A DNA stretch of 64,000 bases from Cohnella mopanensis (GCF_022352055.1 NZ_JAKRWM010000010.1:62001-126000), one strand, 5' to 3'. Numbered from the stretch's first letter, positions 27,247 through 36,762 are shown. The notes: generated by a model not told the origin, from the sequence alone. Program-made: numbers and translations.

Positions 27247-27666
27247 TTATATTAATTCGCTGGAGTGCTCCAGAAATTCGAATACTTCCCGAGCTTGAGG
27301 GCCGCCCATAGCCGCGTGTCTGATCAACGGAATTCCGTGCGGTCCTTCCGCATGGATCATGGCGGGATATTGTCCGATCATGAGCTTCACAAGCTCCAAC
27401 TGTCCAAGCATCGCCGCTGCGAATATATCCATTCTTGCGCCTCGCGCGATTAAGAATTCCGCGATATCTCGTCTACCCACATGGGCTGCCGCTCCTAGCC
27501 CGGTTTCCCAATCCCCGCCTCCCCAGTTCATGGAGGAGTGCAACAACCCGGGTTCGATCTCCAACAGCTCCTTTACTTTATCTAAATCGGCATGCGCCGA
27601 AGCTACGAACGACTTTACGAGCTCTTGGTCAATTGCCGTTAGCGGCTTTCGCGACTCCAACGCCAT
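27247..27666 (-). CDS. Small ankyrin-repeat protein
   Basis: A 139-residue cytoplasmic protein. Ankyrin-type helices are visible in ADLDKVKELLEIEPGLLHSS, GRRDIAEFLIARGARMDIFAAAMLGQLELVKLMIGQYP and later PLIRHAAMGG, about three repeats. The ATG has GGAGG upstream and the gene overlaps the preceding ATPase gene by 38 nt, so it belongs to the heme operon. Its role there is unknown; protein-protein interaction is the usual function of the fold. Confidence 0.8.
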   Translation of the reverse strand: MALESRKPLTAIDQELVKSFVASAHADLDKVKELLEIEPGLLHSSMNWGGGDWETGLGAAAHVGRRDIAEFLIARGARMDIFAAAMLGQLELVKLMIGQYPAMIHAEGPHGIPLIRHAAMGGPQAREVFEFLEHSSELI

Positions 27667-28471
27667 TCCACGATTCCTCCTTTATTTTCGCTTTAGCTAA
27701 GCCCCGCGGGGCATACACCGGCTTCCCTTCATCCTCGTAAATCTTCGCTTCGATTCCGAACACTTGAGAGAAAAAGGCCGGGACATATACGTCTTGAGGC
27801 GCTCCGTCGCTCACGACTTTGCCGTCTTTCATCGCAATGATTCGATCGCTGTAACGGGCCGCTTGATTCAAATCATGCAGCACCATGACGATTGTAATGC
27901 CTTGTTGTCTATTCAAATATTGCAGCAGTTCCATGACTTCAAGCTGATGGGCAACATCCAAATAAGTCGTCGGTTCATCGAGCAGCAACGTATGCGGAGT
28001 TTGAGCGACGGCCATCGCAATCCACGCCCTTTGTCTTTCGCCTCCGGATAAAGTAAACAAAGAGCGATATTGCATCTCGGTCAGATGGGTCATTTCCAGC
28101 GCCCAATCCACAATATCCTCATGCTCGTTCCGGCATTCCTCGTACCATTTCAAGTGAGGGTGGCGGCCTTGTTTAACCAAATCCCGCACCGTCAGATCCA
28201 AATTATGGTCTTGCGTCTGCGGAAGCATCGTTAACATCTGGGCTACCTTTCGCGTTTTCATCCGGGCGATCGCCTCCCCTTCCAAGAACACGACCCCGCT
28301 TCGCGGATGTGCCAATCTCGTCAGCAGCCTCAGGACGGTTGATTTACCTGAGCCGTTAGGACCAACGATGCTCGCCATTTCTCCCTGGCGAATGTGTATT
28401 CCGAAGTCCTCGACGATATTTCGCTCCTGATATCCGAAAGAAATCCTTTCCGCGTTTAAGGCGCTCTTCAA
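27629..28471 (-). CDS. FecE/HmuV-type ABC transporter ATP-binding protein
   Basis: A 280-residue ATPase with Walker A (IVGPNGSGKSTVLRLL), Q-loop (MLPQTQDHN), signature LSGGERQRAWIAMAV, Walker B (HTLLLDEPTTYLDV) and the H-loop (MVLHDLNQAARYSD). Similarity is to siderophore, heme and B12 importers. The TTG start lies within the permease stop region (4-nt overlap), so expression is coupled. Together with the permease and binding protein it forms a complete type II importer. Confidence 0.93.
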   Translation of the reverse strand: MKSALNAERISFGYQERNIVEDFGIHIRQGEMASIVGPNGSGKSTVLRLLTRLAHPRSGVVFLEGEAIARMKTRKVAQMLTMLPQTQDHNLDLTVRDLVKQGRHPHLKWYEECRNEHEDIVDWALEMTHLTEMQYRSLFTLSGGERQRAWIAMAVAQTPHTLLLDEPTTYLDVAHQLEVMELLQYLNRQQGITIVMVLHDLNQAARYSDRIIAMKDGKVVSDGAPQDVYVPAFFSQVFGIEAKIYEDEGKPVYAPRGLAKAKIKEESWNGVGVAKAANGN

Positions 28472-29481
28472 ACTTTAAGCCCCCTTTTCAATAAATAGAG
28501 GAAGAATGGCGCTCCTAGCAAAGCCAGCAATACGCCGACGGGAAATTCGATCGGGTCGAACCATGCCCTTGCCGAAGTATCGGCGGCTACGACGAGCGCC
28601 CCTCCTCCAATCGCGGACAGAGGCAGAAAATACTTATAGTCATTGCCGACGATCATTCGCACGATATGCGGCACGACAAGGCCTACGAAACCTATCAATC
28701 CGGCAACGCTAATCGCAACGCCCGCCATGAAAGTAGACATGAGTATGACAAGCATCCTGCTTCTTTCCACTCGATTGCCAAGCAGTTTCGCCACTTCATC
28801 CCCCAGAATCAGCACGTTAGCATGCTTGATCAGAAAGAACGATAACAATATTCCGATGCATGCGTAAGGAGCAATGGTATCGAAGTGCGGCCAGCTTTTC
28901 CCGTTCAAGCTTCCGGCGAGCCAGGGCAGAACCGATTGCACCTTCTCGCTATTCAACAGCATAACCGTCGTCATTCCCGCGCCGAGCAAGGAGTTAACGG
29001 CGACTCCGGCCAGAATCATCCGCCCGGTCGGCGCTCCCTTATTCCAAGCTAACGCATAGATGATCGCGGCAGCCAATAATGCTCCCAAGAATGCCGCCAA
29101 CGGTACGAGCGACATATGCTCCGGGAATAAGATCATGATCGAAACCGCTGCCAGACCGGCTCCGGATGACACGCCGATAATGCCCGGGTCTGCCAACGGA
29201 TTGCGGAATACTCCCTGAAGGAATGCGCCCGAGATCGCCAAGCATATCCCGATGAGTAATCCGGTAAACACCCTTGGAAGCCGCAAATTCCATACAATTT
29301 GACGGAATTCGCTATCCGTGCTGGAGAAAAGCGACGTCCACACCTCTTTCGCCGGGATTGAGATGGCACCGACCATTAAGCCATATAGGATGGAGAGAAT
29401 AGCTAGACCGATGAATAGAACGAATAACGCGACTCTTCTCCTAGTTCGAGGGTCTTTCCTCAAAGGTTTGGGTATGCTCAT
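28468..29481 (-). CDS. FecCD-family iron/heme ABC transporter permease
   Basis: A 337-residue protein with about nine to ten membrane helices. Family motifs include NLRLPRVFTGLLIGICLAISGAFLQGVFRNPLADPGIIGVSSGAGL and the GLIGFVGLVVPHIVRM coupling region. It starts 4 nt after the solute-binding gene. Substrate is inferred as heme or a heme-like iron chelate because an IsdG-type monooxygenase lies in the same operon. Confidence 0.93.
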   Translation of the reverse strand: MSIPKPLRKDPRTRRRVALFVLFIGLAILSILYGLMVGAISIPAKEVWTSLFSSTDSEFRQIVWNLRLPRVFTGLLIGICLAISGAFLQGVFRNPLADPGIIGVSSGAGLAAVSIMILFPEHMSLVPLAAFLGALLAAAIIYALAWNKGAPTGRMILAGVAVNSLLGAGMTTVMLLNSEKVQSVLPWLAGSLNGKSWPHFDTIAPYACIGILLSFFLIKHANVLILGDEVAKLLGNRVERSRMLVILMSTFMAGVAISVAGLIGFVGLVVPHIVRMIVGNDYKYFLPLSAIGGGALVVAADTSARAWFDPIEFPVGVLLALLGAPFFLYLLKRGLKV

Positions 29482-29485
29482 TCCG

Positions 29486-30766
29486 TTATTTCGCCTGAAG
29501 AAGCAATTTATTCAGCACCGTAATCGCTTCAGGTGCTCGCAAGCCCGGATTTGCCGCGAACAAGTCATTCGGCAGTACCTCGAACTGACCCGATTTCACG
29601 GCGCCTAGGTTTTTCCATGCCGGATTACTTTCCAGCTCCTTCTTAAAGCTTGCTTTCACTTCCACCGGATCGCCGTGAGTGATCAGATAGATCACGTCAG
29701 GGTTGGCAGCCACGATTCTTTCCATGCTAAACTCGGCGTACTGCGGCATTGTATCCATCTTCGGAAATTTGGAGGCTACGTTATCCCCGCCGGCCAGTTC
29801 CAAGAAGTTGCCCGGGTAACTCGTCGGAAGAGCGACCACGAAGCTGCCGGTTGCTCCATAGAGGATTAATGCTTTAGGTTTCTTCACGGGTTGGTTAGCC
29901 GTGACCTTCTTCAGCTGTTCGTCCATTCCTTTAATCAACTTAGCTGCTTCTTCCTCTTTCCCAAGCACTTCTCCGTAAAGCCGAATGGAGTTTTGGATTT
30001 CTTTGAAATCGTTATGCGAATTCAATAGCACTTTAGCTCCGAGCTTCTCGATCGTTGCTGCTTGCGGCTGAAGGGACGGGCTGCCGATGACCAGATCCGC
30101 TTTTAACGTGGCCAGTGTCTCGAAGTTGATCCCATGCGCGCTGCCGATCTCCGGTATGGAAGCGGCTTCCGGCGGATAAACCTTTCCGAGCGCCGTAGAC
30201 CTTCCGACGATATTCCCGCCGAGCGCAGCTACGATCTCCGTATCCGATGAGGATAATGTCGCGATACGCTCAGGGACTTTGCTTAACGTAAGGGGACCGG
30301 TCTTCGTTTGCACGGTCAATTTGCTGTCGATTGTGACTTGTTTTTTTGCGTTATCCCATTTCACCCACATCCCGAAAGATTGAGCTAGGGCACGAAGTGG
30401 GACGAATGTCGTGTTATTGATGCTTACCGGTGCGGATTCTAGCTGTTTCTTCTGGTCGTTTATGTATGCCGTCTTGGAGCCGACCGTATAAGTAACCGTA
30501 ACGTTATTTTTCGTGGCTTTTACGATTTTCGTCTGAGCATCCCAGCTGACTTTGCCGCCCATGCCGGTTACGACGTTGCTATAAGGTATCATTAAGCGAC
30601 CTTTTATGATTTGGGGTGCGGTCGATAATGAAATTTCTTTGCCGTCCACGACCACTTTAATCGAATTATTCGTTGTTGCCGCTTCCGCAGATTGTGCGAA
30701 TCCAACGGCTGCAACCCACAGGATCACTGCCGACAATAATCCAGTCCACAACTTTTTACGAAACAT
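29486..30766 (-). CDS. Heme/iron solute-binding protein with N-terminal copper amine oxidase-like domain
   Basis: A 426-residue secreted protein: a signal peptide ending AQSAEA (no lipobox Cys), then a copper amine oxidase N-terminal-like domain (KVVVDGKEISLSTAPQIIKGR to FVPLRALAQSFGMWVKWD, about 38-145), then a class III periplasmic-binding fold (PERIATLSSSDTEIVAALG, about 163-426) with a HmuT/BtuF-like pattern. Gram-positive binding proteins are usually lipid-anchored, so the extra domain may replace the anchor or contact the cell wall; this is inference. First gene of the operon, behind two Fur boxes. Confidence 0.88.
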   Translation of the reverse strand: MFRKKLWTGLLSAVILWVAAVGFAQSAEAATTNNSIKVVVDGKEISLSTAPQIIKGRLMIPYSNVVTGMGGKVSWDAQTKIVKATKNNVTVTYTVGSKTAYINDQKKQLESAPVSINNTTFVPLRALAQSFGMWVKWDNAKKQVTIDSKLTVQTKTGPLTLSKVPERIATLSSSDTEIVAALGGNIVGRSTALGKVYPPEAASIPEIGSAHGINFETLATLKADLVIGSPSLQPQAATIEKLGAKVLLNSHNDFKEIQNSIRLYGEVLGKEEEAAKLIKGMDEQLKKVTANQPVKKPKALILYGATGSFVVALPTSYPGNFLELAGGDNVASKFPKMDTMPQYAEFSMERIVAANPDVIYLITHGDPVEVKASFKKELESNPAWKNLGAVKSGQFEVLPNDLFAANPGLRAPEAITVLNKLLLQAK

Positions 30767-30824
30767 TTTGTTTCCTCCTGATAAAGAATATGATGAATTT
30801 CGGGATGATCGTCATTATGACGTC

Positions 30825-30843
30825 GATAATGATAATCATTTTC
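30825..30843. promoter_or_regulatory. Fur box 1
   Basis: GATAATGATAATCATTTTC matches the classical 19-bp Fur consensus GATAATGATAATCATTATC at 18 of 19 positions. It lies about 60 nt upstream of the solute-binding protein start, where a promoter is expected. Under iron repletion Fur would repress the heme/iron operon. Confidence 0.88.
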
Positions 30844-30859
30844 AATTAGAACTTTACAT

Positions 30860-30878
30860 GATAATGATTATCATTGTC
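30860..30878. promoter_or_regulatory. Fur box 2
   Basis: GATAATGATTATCATTGTC is a second near-consensus Fur site, 16 bp upstream of the first. Tandem sites suggest tight iron control by more than one Fur dimer. Confidence 0.85.
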
Positions 30879-30898
30879 AACATCAATCTGTTTAAAAT

Positions 30899-30945
30899 AA
30901 AAAACGTTTACTCCGCCGAAAATAATCGGTGAAATAAACGTTTTT
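30899..30945 (-). terminator. Terminator after ahcY
   Basis: AAAACGTTTA at one end and TAAACGTTTT at the other, with an inner CCG/CGG pairing, form a hairpin ending in T-runs on both strands. It lies 21 nt after the ahcY stop and shields the Fur-controlled promoter region. Confidence 0.8.
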
Positions 30946-30966
30946 AGGGTTTGTTCGGTTACACAA

Positions 30967-32229
30967 TTAGTGGGATGCCCAGCTGTCCAGATAGGCCTTC
31001 TGCTCTTCGGAAAGCGTATCGATCTTAATCCCTAGCGATTCCAACTTCGTACGGGCAACAAGCTCATCCAGCTCGTAAGGTACGTTAACGACCTTGCTGC
31101 CGATGCTCTCGTAGTTCTCGTTCACATGACGCAAAGCGATCGCTTGCAACGCGAAAGTCATGTCCATGATTTCCGCCGGATGTCCGTCTCCGGCCGCAAG
31201 GTTCACTAAACGACCCTCGGCAAGAACGTAAATTTTACGTCCGTCCTTCAGGACATACTCTTCAATGTTTCGACGAACGACTCGCTTGGACACCGACAAT
31301 TCGGCAAGCTCAACAAGATTCACTTCGATATCGAAATGTCCGGCATTCGACAGAATTGCTCCGTCTTTCATATTCGCAATATGCTCGCCGCGAATAACGT
31401 CTTTATTGCCCGTCACCGTTACGAAGAATTCGCCGACTTTCGCCGCTTCTTCCATCGAAAGCACGGTAAATCCATCCATGTAAGCTTCCACTGCGCGAAT
31501 AGCATCCACTTCCGTCACGATTACGTTTGCGCCCAACCCCTTGGCACGCATTGCGACGCCTTTGCCGCACCAGCCATATCCGTTGACGACGACGTTTTTA
31601 CCGGCAACGACCAAGTTCGTCGTGCGGTTAATTCCATCCCATACGGATTGGCCCGTACCGTAACGGTTGTCGAACAAATATTTGCAATACGCGTCGTTAA
31701 CGGCAACCATCGGGAATTTCAAAGAACCATCCTTCTCCATCGCTTTCAGACGCAAAATACCTGTTGTCGTTTCTTCGGCTCCGCCGCGTACTTGGGCAAG
31801 CAGGTCTTGGCGTTCCGAATGAAGGATCGATACGAGATCTCCTCCATCGTCGATAATAAGGTCCGGCTTCGTCTCCAACGTTTTGACCATTAGGTCTTTA
31901 TATTCCTGCGGATCCGGATTGTATTTGGCGTAAACCGCGATTCCGTCTTCTACGAGCGCCGCGCACACGTCGTCTTGGGTCGACAGCGGATTGCTTCCGG
32001 TAATGACAACTTCCGCGCCGCCCGCTTGCACGACTTTAGCCAAATAAGCGGTCTTAGCTTCCAAGTGAAGCGAGATCGCTACGCGCAATCCCTTGAAAGG
32101 CTGATCGCGTTCGAACTCCTTGCGAATTTGGTTCAGAACAGGCATATGGGCTTGCACCCAATCGATTTTGAGTTTACCTTCAGGTGCGAGAGATGGATCG
32201 CGTACGATACTCTTTAATGCTGTTTTCAT
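30967..32229 (-). CDS. ahcY: Adenosylhomocysteinase (S-adenosylhomocysteine hydrolase)
   Basis: A 420-residue NAD-dependent enzyme splitting S-adenosylhomocysteine to adenosine and homocysteine. Visible motifs: [56 protein letters not shown], the NAD loop [20 protein letters not shown], and [20 protein letters not shown]. It is the short form found in archaea and some Firmicutes, lacking the C-terminal KxxHYRY ending of the long form, so activity on S-inosylhomocysteine is an alternative. The start is 25 nt after bshC, which suggests one operon. Confidence 0.95.
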   Translation of the reverse strand: MKTALKSIVRDPSLAPEGKLKIDWVQAHMPVLNQIRKEFERDQPFKGLRVAISLHLEAKTAYLAKVVQAGGAEVVITGSNPLSTQDDVCAALVEDGIAVYAKYNPDPQEYKDLMVKTLETKPDLIIDDGGDLVSILHSERQDLLAQVRGGAEETTTGILRLKAMEKDGSLKFPMVAVNDAYCKYLFDNRYGTGQSVWDGINRTTNLVVAGKNVVVNGYGWCGKGVAMRAKGLGANVIVTEVDAIRAVEAYMDGFTVLSMEEAAKVGEFFVTVTGNKDVIRGEHIANMKDGAILSNAGHFDIEVNLVELAELSVSKRVVRRNIEEYVLKDGRKIYVLAEGRLVNLAAGDGHPAEIMDMTFALQAIALRHVNENYESIGSKVVNVPYELDELVARTKLESLGIKIDTLSEEQKAYLDSWASH

Positions 32230-32254
32230 AAAATAATTCCTCCATAGTATTCGA

Positions 32255-33895
32255 TTAAGTAGTCAAACCCTCTACTAGCCGTTGTCCGCCGATCGCCTCG
32301 TAAGGCACGTCTATCCACAAGGCTAGCCAATCCGGCCCGAACCGATTCAAGAAATGAATGGTTCCGTATACTCTCTCTTGGGGCTTATCCAAGGGAGAGA
32401 GCGAGATCTGGATCCGATCCCATTGGCGGAGCGATGAATCATGCTGTTTGGCGATCGCGTCGATCGACCGCGACTCCAAATATTTCATCTGCTCTATGAT
32501 TTTGTCCTGATTGGTCGCAGCTAATGTAGCAAGCCCAGGTTGCACCGATGATACGGTAGCCATGATCGGGGCGTACAGTTCGAGAAATTGCCGTTTAGCA
32601 TGCTCGAATTGCTCTTCTATTTTCCACTCGTCTTGCTTGCTTAGCCAATCCGATTTCCGCTTTGCCCATTCAGACAATGCTTCTTCGGCAGACAAATGAT
32701 ATTTGTCCAACAGCTTAGCGACGCTTGGCTCTAAGTAAGTGAAAGATTGGCGCGGCACCAATATCGGCATAGATAATCCGAACTCGCGGAATGCAGGACC
32801 GAGAATTCCCCAATAAGCTATCTCGGATGGACCTAATACGGCCCCGAGCACGGGCAGTAAATAATCCTGCATGAGAGGCCTAGTCAGCGCGTTCGTGCTT
32901 AATCGATCCGGATGGTCGACCGTTAGCGCCACCATCTCTTCCCTAGAGTAGGCTACATTGCCCTTACGGTCAATAAAGCTTTCGTCATCTTTATGGAGCA
33001 GAAGTCTCCCCTGTTCGTGATGAAGGAATAAATTCGCGCTCCCGGAAGTCGTTTCGGCCTGCAGGTTGAAACCTCGATCGAGCACCAACTGTTCCCCTTG
33101 TTTCAGGGCGCTTTCGAGCTCGTCATTGCGAAGAATGAGATCCCGGAACATCGGGCCTTCCAGCGCCCTCAAGCTCGGATCGTCGGCATCAAGGAGCACA
33201 AGCCCCATGCTTCCGAACCAATCCGCAAGCAACCTGGCAAATGCGAGACTCAATGTAGGCGCATCCGCGACATGGGTTTGCAACCGCTCCAACAAGCTTT
33301 GTTTGAATTCCGTATCCGGCAATTGCGCGGCCAATTCCTGTAAAGCCGTATGCCATTGCCCGGAAGTAAGCGAAGTTCTGCTGACAGCTAGGCGCGGGCC
33401 TTCAGGCCGTTCGACCCTAACCCTCCGAATGCCACCTTCCGCGGATTGAATATTAACGTGATTGGCCTCGTCGAAGTCGTGATCCTCGCCGGCGATCCAG
33501 AAGAGGGGAATGACGGGCCTGCCTAATTTTCTTTCCGCTTCTCGAGCGGTTTGGATGACGGACAATGCTTTATAGAAGATCAGCAGCGCTCCTCCGAACA
33601 ATCCGGCTTGCTGCCCGCCTACGATCACTAAGCTATTCGGTTGCCCAAGCTTCTCTAGCGATTTCGCGGCTTCCGGAAAGTAAGGTAGCTTTTCCTGATA
33701 ACGTTTAAGCGCTTCGGCTACCTTCGCTGGATTGGCTCTCTGCGCCGCCTTCTCATCGAGCCGGGAAGCTCTCTTAGCCCAGCTTTCTTGCTCGGATGGA
33801 TGACATCCGAACAATTCACCGACCGCTAAATCTCCTAACCGATAACGTTCCGCCAAGGAGGAACTGTTGGATTCCTTAAGAAATGAAATATTCAA
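32255..33895 (-). CDS. bshC: Bacillithiol biosynthesis cysteine-adding enzyme BshC
   Basis: A 546-residue protein when started at TTG 33895, 10 nt after GGGGG; the frame runs to 33946, but the shorter form fits the family length. It has the Rossmann-like nucleotide-binding fold ([66 protein letters not shown]) and a C-terminal coiled coil. BshC adds cysteine to GlcN-malate in the last step of bacillithiol synthesis. In B. subtilis bshC (yllA) lies directly before mraZ; here about 6.6 kb of other genes intervene. Confidence 0.94.
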   Translation of the reverse strand: MNISFLKESNSSSLAERYRLGDLAVGELFGCHPSEQESWAKRASRLDEKAAQRANPAKVAEALKRYQEKLPYFPEAAKSLEKLGQPNSLVIVGGQQAGLFGGALLIFYKALSVIQTAREAERKLGRPVIPLFWIAGEDHDFDEANHVNIQSAEGGIRRVRVERPEGPRLAVSRTSLTSGQWHTALQELAAQLPDTEFKQSLLERLQTHVADAPTLSLAFARLLADWFGSMGLVLLDADDPSLRALEGPMFRDLILRNDELESALKQGEQLVLDRGFNLQAETTSGSANLFLHHEQGRLLLHKDDESFIDRKGNVAYSREEMVALTVDHPDRLSTNALTRPLMQDYLLPVLGAVLGPSEIAYWGILGPAFREFGLSMPILVPRQSFTYLEPSVAKLLDKYHLSAEEALSEWAKRKSDWLSKQDEWKIEEQFEHAKRQFLELYAPIMATVSSVQPGLATLAATNQDKIIEQMKYLESRSIDAIAKQHDSSLRQWDRIQISLSPLDKPQERVYGTIHFLNRFGPDWLALWIDVPYEAIGGQRLVEGLTT

Positions 33896-33935
33896 AGGGA
33901 AGATTCCCCCGTTCTGTCTTTGTACTATCAAATTG

Positions 33936-33964
33936 ATTGTACACAAGAGCAGTTAGCGCGTCAA
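33936..33964 (-). promoter_or_regulatory. SigA promoter of bshC-ahcY
   Basis: On the minus strand TTGACG (33964-33959), a 17-bp spacer ending TTGTG, and TACAAT (33941-33936) form a good SigA promoter. Transcription would begin near 33929, about 35 nt before the proposed TTG start. It also supports the start at 33895, since a start at 33946 would lie upstream of the -10 box. Confidence 0.75.
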
Positions 33965-34138
33965 AAAAAATCGCGCATAAAGGGATTAACTAAATAGGTC
34001 GTATTCGATCATGTATACATCTGTCTGCACTCTAGTGTTCGGGCTTTAAGGGGGAGACGCCTTGAGCTGCTGAAGAGCTCGTTCAAGACTGGAGAGTGTG
34101 CGGAGTATTACGGGAGAATAGGTTCTGCTTGAGCAACT

Positions 34139-34528
34139 TCAAGTAAAATAGCGGATAACATCAATCGGCATTAACAAAACATAGAGCAGCGCCAATCCGA
34201 AGAAGGATAATCTCCAGACCGCTCGTATTAGCTTTCTCGAATCGACTTTTCCTCTTACGCGATTTTGCGCGTTACCGATCAAGCCGCCACAAATCAGCAT
34301 GATGAGGATCAGGAAAAACAATCCGAATTCCGTATGAAGCAGACGATTGATCAACATCGCCACGCATCCTAACAAGAATGCTCCGGTTACGTCCATGGCG
34401 AGTTGCATCGCTCTCTTCCGATCTCCCCCCCGAATGGAGGAGACATAATAAACGAGGAGGAACGGGATAACGGGTACTGTCGCCAAAAATGCATAGGATT
34501 GAACCAAGGCGGACCAGATTAAACTCAA
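34139..34528 (-). CDS. DUF3397 membrane protein
   Basis: A 129-residue protein with four predicted membrane helices (about 5-24, 43-62, 68-86, 105-122) and basic loops (RGGDRKRAMQ, NRVRGKVDSRK), as in the DUF3397 family of Bacillales. It lies 19 nt after panE in the same direction. Function is unknown. The 240 bp between its stop and the bshC start contain the bshC promoter and nothing else recognisable. Confidence 0.7.
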   Translation of the reverse strand: MSLIWSALVQSYAFLATVPVIPFLLVYYVSSIRGGDRKRAMQLAMDVTGAFLLGCVAMLINRLLHTEFGLFFLILIMLICGGLIGNAQNRVRGKVDSRKLIRAVWRLSFFGLALLYVLLMPIDVIRYFT

Positions 34529-34547
34529 GGGCTACCTCTCCTCTCTT

Positions 34548-35465
34548 TTAACGGATAGCTTTAACTAGCGTCGTAACGGCTAAGTTCCATGGCGCGTCCT
34601 TGCCTTGCTCAGCCGCCATTCGGCATACCGCTCCATTAATGGAATCTATCTCAGTCGTTCTCCGTGCCCCAATATCTTGCAGCATGGAGGATTCATTCAA
34701 ACGAGTCGCCTCGCAAACCTGCAGGACATGATCCCACAGTCCGTGCTCGTCCTCTAATCCATAAGCGCTAAGGATATCGAACGTCTCGTGGAACAGGGAT
34801 CTCATCGCGTCCAGGCGAACCGCGGATTCGATAAGCTCGCCGTTGCGTACTCGCAAGATCGCCGTTAGGGGATTGATTACGGCATTCACGAGCAGTTTCC
34901 GCAATATTGCTTCTCCCAACTGTTTCGACAAAAATACGGAAAATCCTGCCTGTTTCAACAATAGTTCGATGAACCTTAACAGGGTTGCGTCCAATTGTTC
35001 CTCTACGCCGATTCTAGTCTCGCCGATTCCCGTATGGCGAACGGTAGTTTCGTCGAGTCTAAGCGCTCCCTCCGTCGTAATAGCCGTAACCAGCTCCCTG
35101 CCGGGCAACGCTTGCTTCAGAAGCTCACGATGACCGACGCCGTTCTGAAACAATACGATCGCCCCGCCAACCGGAATGGAGGCGGAAAGCTCCTGCAGGA
35201 ACTCCGTAGTCAGCGCAGTCTGTTTAACCGCGAGTAGTACTACGCCATTGTCGGCAAGGTTCGCTTCTCCCATCGGCGTTGCCTTGACTTTGAAGTTGTT
35301 CGCTAGATTGTCTACTGGATTCTCTAGCGTTAGCCCTCGTTCATTCAACAGAGCGGCCTGACGGCGGGTTCTTGTCCATATGGCGCAATTGCACCCGGAT
35401 GCATTCAGCTTGCCAGCGAGCAGCAATCCAAGCGAGCCACCGCCGAGCACGGCGATTTTATCCAT
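34548..35465 (-). CDS. panE: 2-dehydropantoate 2-reductase (PanE/ApbA family)
   Basis: A 305-residue NADPH-dependent reductase with N-terminal IAVLGGGSLGLLLAGKLNASG (Rossmann loop), LLAVKQTAL, FQNGVGHRELL, and the C-terminal domain motif LRKLLVNAVINPLTAIL with its conserved Lys and Asn. It would reduce ketopantoate to pantoate for coenzyme A synthesis. Position between rsfA and bshC mirrors ylbQ of B. subtilis. Family members can act on other 2-keto acids, so substrate is inferred. Confidence 0.9.
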   Translation of the reverse strand: MDKIAVLGGGSLGLLLAGKLNASGCNCAIWTRTRRQAALLNERGLTLENPVDNLANNFKVKATPMGEANLADNGVVLLAVKQTALTTEFLQELSASIPVGGAIVLFQNGVGHRELLKQALPGRELVTAITTEGALRLDETTVRHTGIGETRIGVEEQLDATLLRFIELLLKQAGFSVFLSKQLGEAILRKLLVNAVINPLTAILRVRNGELIESAVRLDAMRSLFHETFDILSAYGLEDEHGLWDHVLQVCEATRLNESSMLQDIGARRTTEIDSINGAVCRMAAEQGKDAPWNLAVTTLVKAIR

Positions 35466-35509
35466 AGTCAGCCAATCCTTTTCCTAGTTTTCATTAACCA
35501 TACCAAAGC

Positions 35510-35540
35510 AAAACCCGCGAGGATAGTCCCCACGGGTTTT
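35510..35540 (-). terminator. Rho-independent terminator of rsfA
   Basis: AAAACCCGTGGGG and CCTCGCGGGTTTT pair on the minus strand and end in T-runs, 15-20 nt after the rsfA stop. Confidence 0.85.
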
Positions 35541-35553
35541 GATCTTTTCTTGG

Positions 35554-36198
35554 CTATTCGATTCTCTCGAGATTACCGTTCGCATCCATCTTGAACCTCG
35601 CGCGATCCTCGTCTACTTCTTCCGTTAGGAATGCGAGTCGGCGAGCACGATCCATAATGCGAATTAACGCCTTATAGTCGTCATTGACGACGCGATAATC
35701 CGTCTGCACCTCGTTAACCTCTTTAGACAACCGTTCGTTCACTTCGCGGAATTCGTTTAAGCGATCGTCCTTATCCTTCAATTCTTTTTCCAGATGACGA
35801 ATTTGCCGGCTCATCTCTTGTACGGTCCCTTTCCATTGGCGCAAATAACGAATAATTGCTTCCAATGACATAGATTCAGCGGACAATAATTCCGCTTTCA
35901 CTCCGTCTCCTTCTTCGACGACTAAACGTTCTGCGCCGGAAATGGTGGAAATCCCTTGTTTTTTGAGATAATTCCGTTTTTGCCGTTGTTGTTTGGCCAT
36001 TCCGATGGCCTCATCATATCTCTTGCGGACGCAACTATTCCAACGAAAACCGCAAGCGGCAGAAGTTCGGGCAATTCGCTGTCCTACTTCTTCAAATGCG
36101 GATAATTGGGTGCTGCCCTCGCGGATGTGGCGTAATGTTACCTCCGCCAATATTAAATCATCATCCGGACTCCATGCGTCTTGTCTCACAGCCGTCAT
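35554..36198 (-). CDS. rsfA: RsfA-family prespore transcription regulator
   Basis: A 214-residue protein starting at ATG 36198 behind AAGGAGGG. The N-terminal half is a Myb/SANT-like DNA-binding domain ([31 protein letters not shown] then [13 protein letters not shown]), as in RsfA/YlbO; the C-terminal half is a long coiled coil ([22 protein letters not shown]). RsfA modulates SigF-dependent gene expression in the forespore. Upstream, GCATA followed 15 bp later by GCAAAATAT loosely resembles a SigF promoter; this is weak evidence. Confidence 0.9.
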   Translation of the reverse strand: MTAVRQDAWSPDDDLILAEVTLRHIREGSTQLSAFEEVGQRIARTSAACGFRWNSCVRKRYDEAIGMAKQQRQKRNYLKKQGISTISGAERLVVEEGDGVKAELLSAESMSLEAIIRYLRQWKGTVQEMSRQIRHLEKELKDKDDRLNEFREVNERLSKEVNEVQTDYRVVNDDYKALIRIMDRARRLAFLTEEVDEDRARFKMDANGNLERIE

Positions 36199-36453
36199 GG
36201 GTGCCCTTCCCTCCTTAAGAATCACGTATATTTTGCTGCTTTCTTCATTTCTATGCCCGTAGTAGAATTCATAGAATCTATCGGATACTTCTATTTATAT
36301 CCATTTTTCGTTTCACTATACCTTTGAACTAAAATCGATATGACGTTTAGAGTAAATACATAGTTAATCGATTATCGGGGATATTAGTGCTACAACATTG
36401 TTTAGAATCCCCTATGGGATTGAAAAGTTTGCCGATTCGTCACGACTTGTTTG

Positions 36454-36482
36454 TTTACACTCTTTAGTCCAACCGTTATAAT
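36454..36482 (+). promoter_or_regulatory. SigA promoter of the DUF2626 gene
   Basis: TTTACA (36454-36459), a 17-bp spacer and a perfect TATAAT (36477-36482) lie 43 bp upstream of the ATG at 36526. The rest of the 36199-36525 intergenic region shows no gene. Confidence 0.8.
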
Positions 36483-36525
36483 ATGCTTTAGAAATCGTCT
36501 TGTGTGTATGAGAGGGGAATATACG

Positions 36526-36762
36526 ATGGCACGAATGTTTAGGGTGCTCGGCTTCTGGACACTGGTAATTGCCCTAATGGCGTTTGCTGGCGACATGTAT
36601 GAATTCGCACTGTTGTTCTTCATGCAAACCGCTGTTTTCTTCTTGCTCGGGTATTTGAATTTCACCGAACGGACGTATCTCATGATGTTCTGGGGATACA
36701 TGGTACTGGCTTTCCTTGGATTTACCTATTGGACCGTGTTCGAGATGGGAATCCCGGTATAA
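36526..36762 (+). CDS. DUF2626 small membrane protein (YqgY-like)
   Basis: A 78-residue protein starting MARMFRVLGFW behind AGAGGGG; the frame is open upstream to 36451, but that would overlap the promoter. It consists of three hydrophobic helices with the family pattern GFWTLVIALMAFAGDMYE and LGYLNFTERTYLMMFWGYM. Conserved in Bacillales, function unknown. It is a single-gene unit with its own promoter and a strong terminator. Confidence 0.82.
   Translation: MARMFRVLGFWTLVIALMAFAGDMYEFALLFFMQTAVFFLLGYLNFTERTYLMMFWGYMVLAFLGFTYWTVFEMGIPV

Noticed and set aside
33896..34138. SAM riboswitch or T-box before bshC-ahcY
   Set aside because: The promoter at 33936-33964 leaves a leader of only about 35 nt, and no terminator hairpin or T-box sequence is present.
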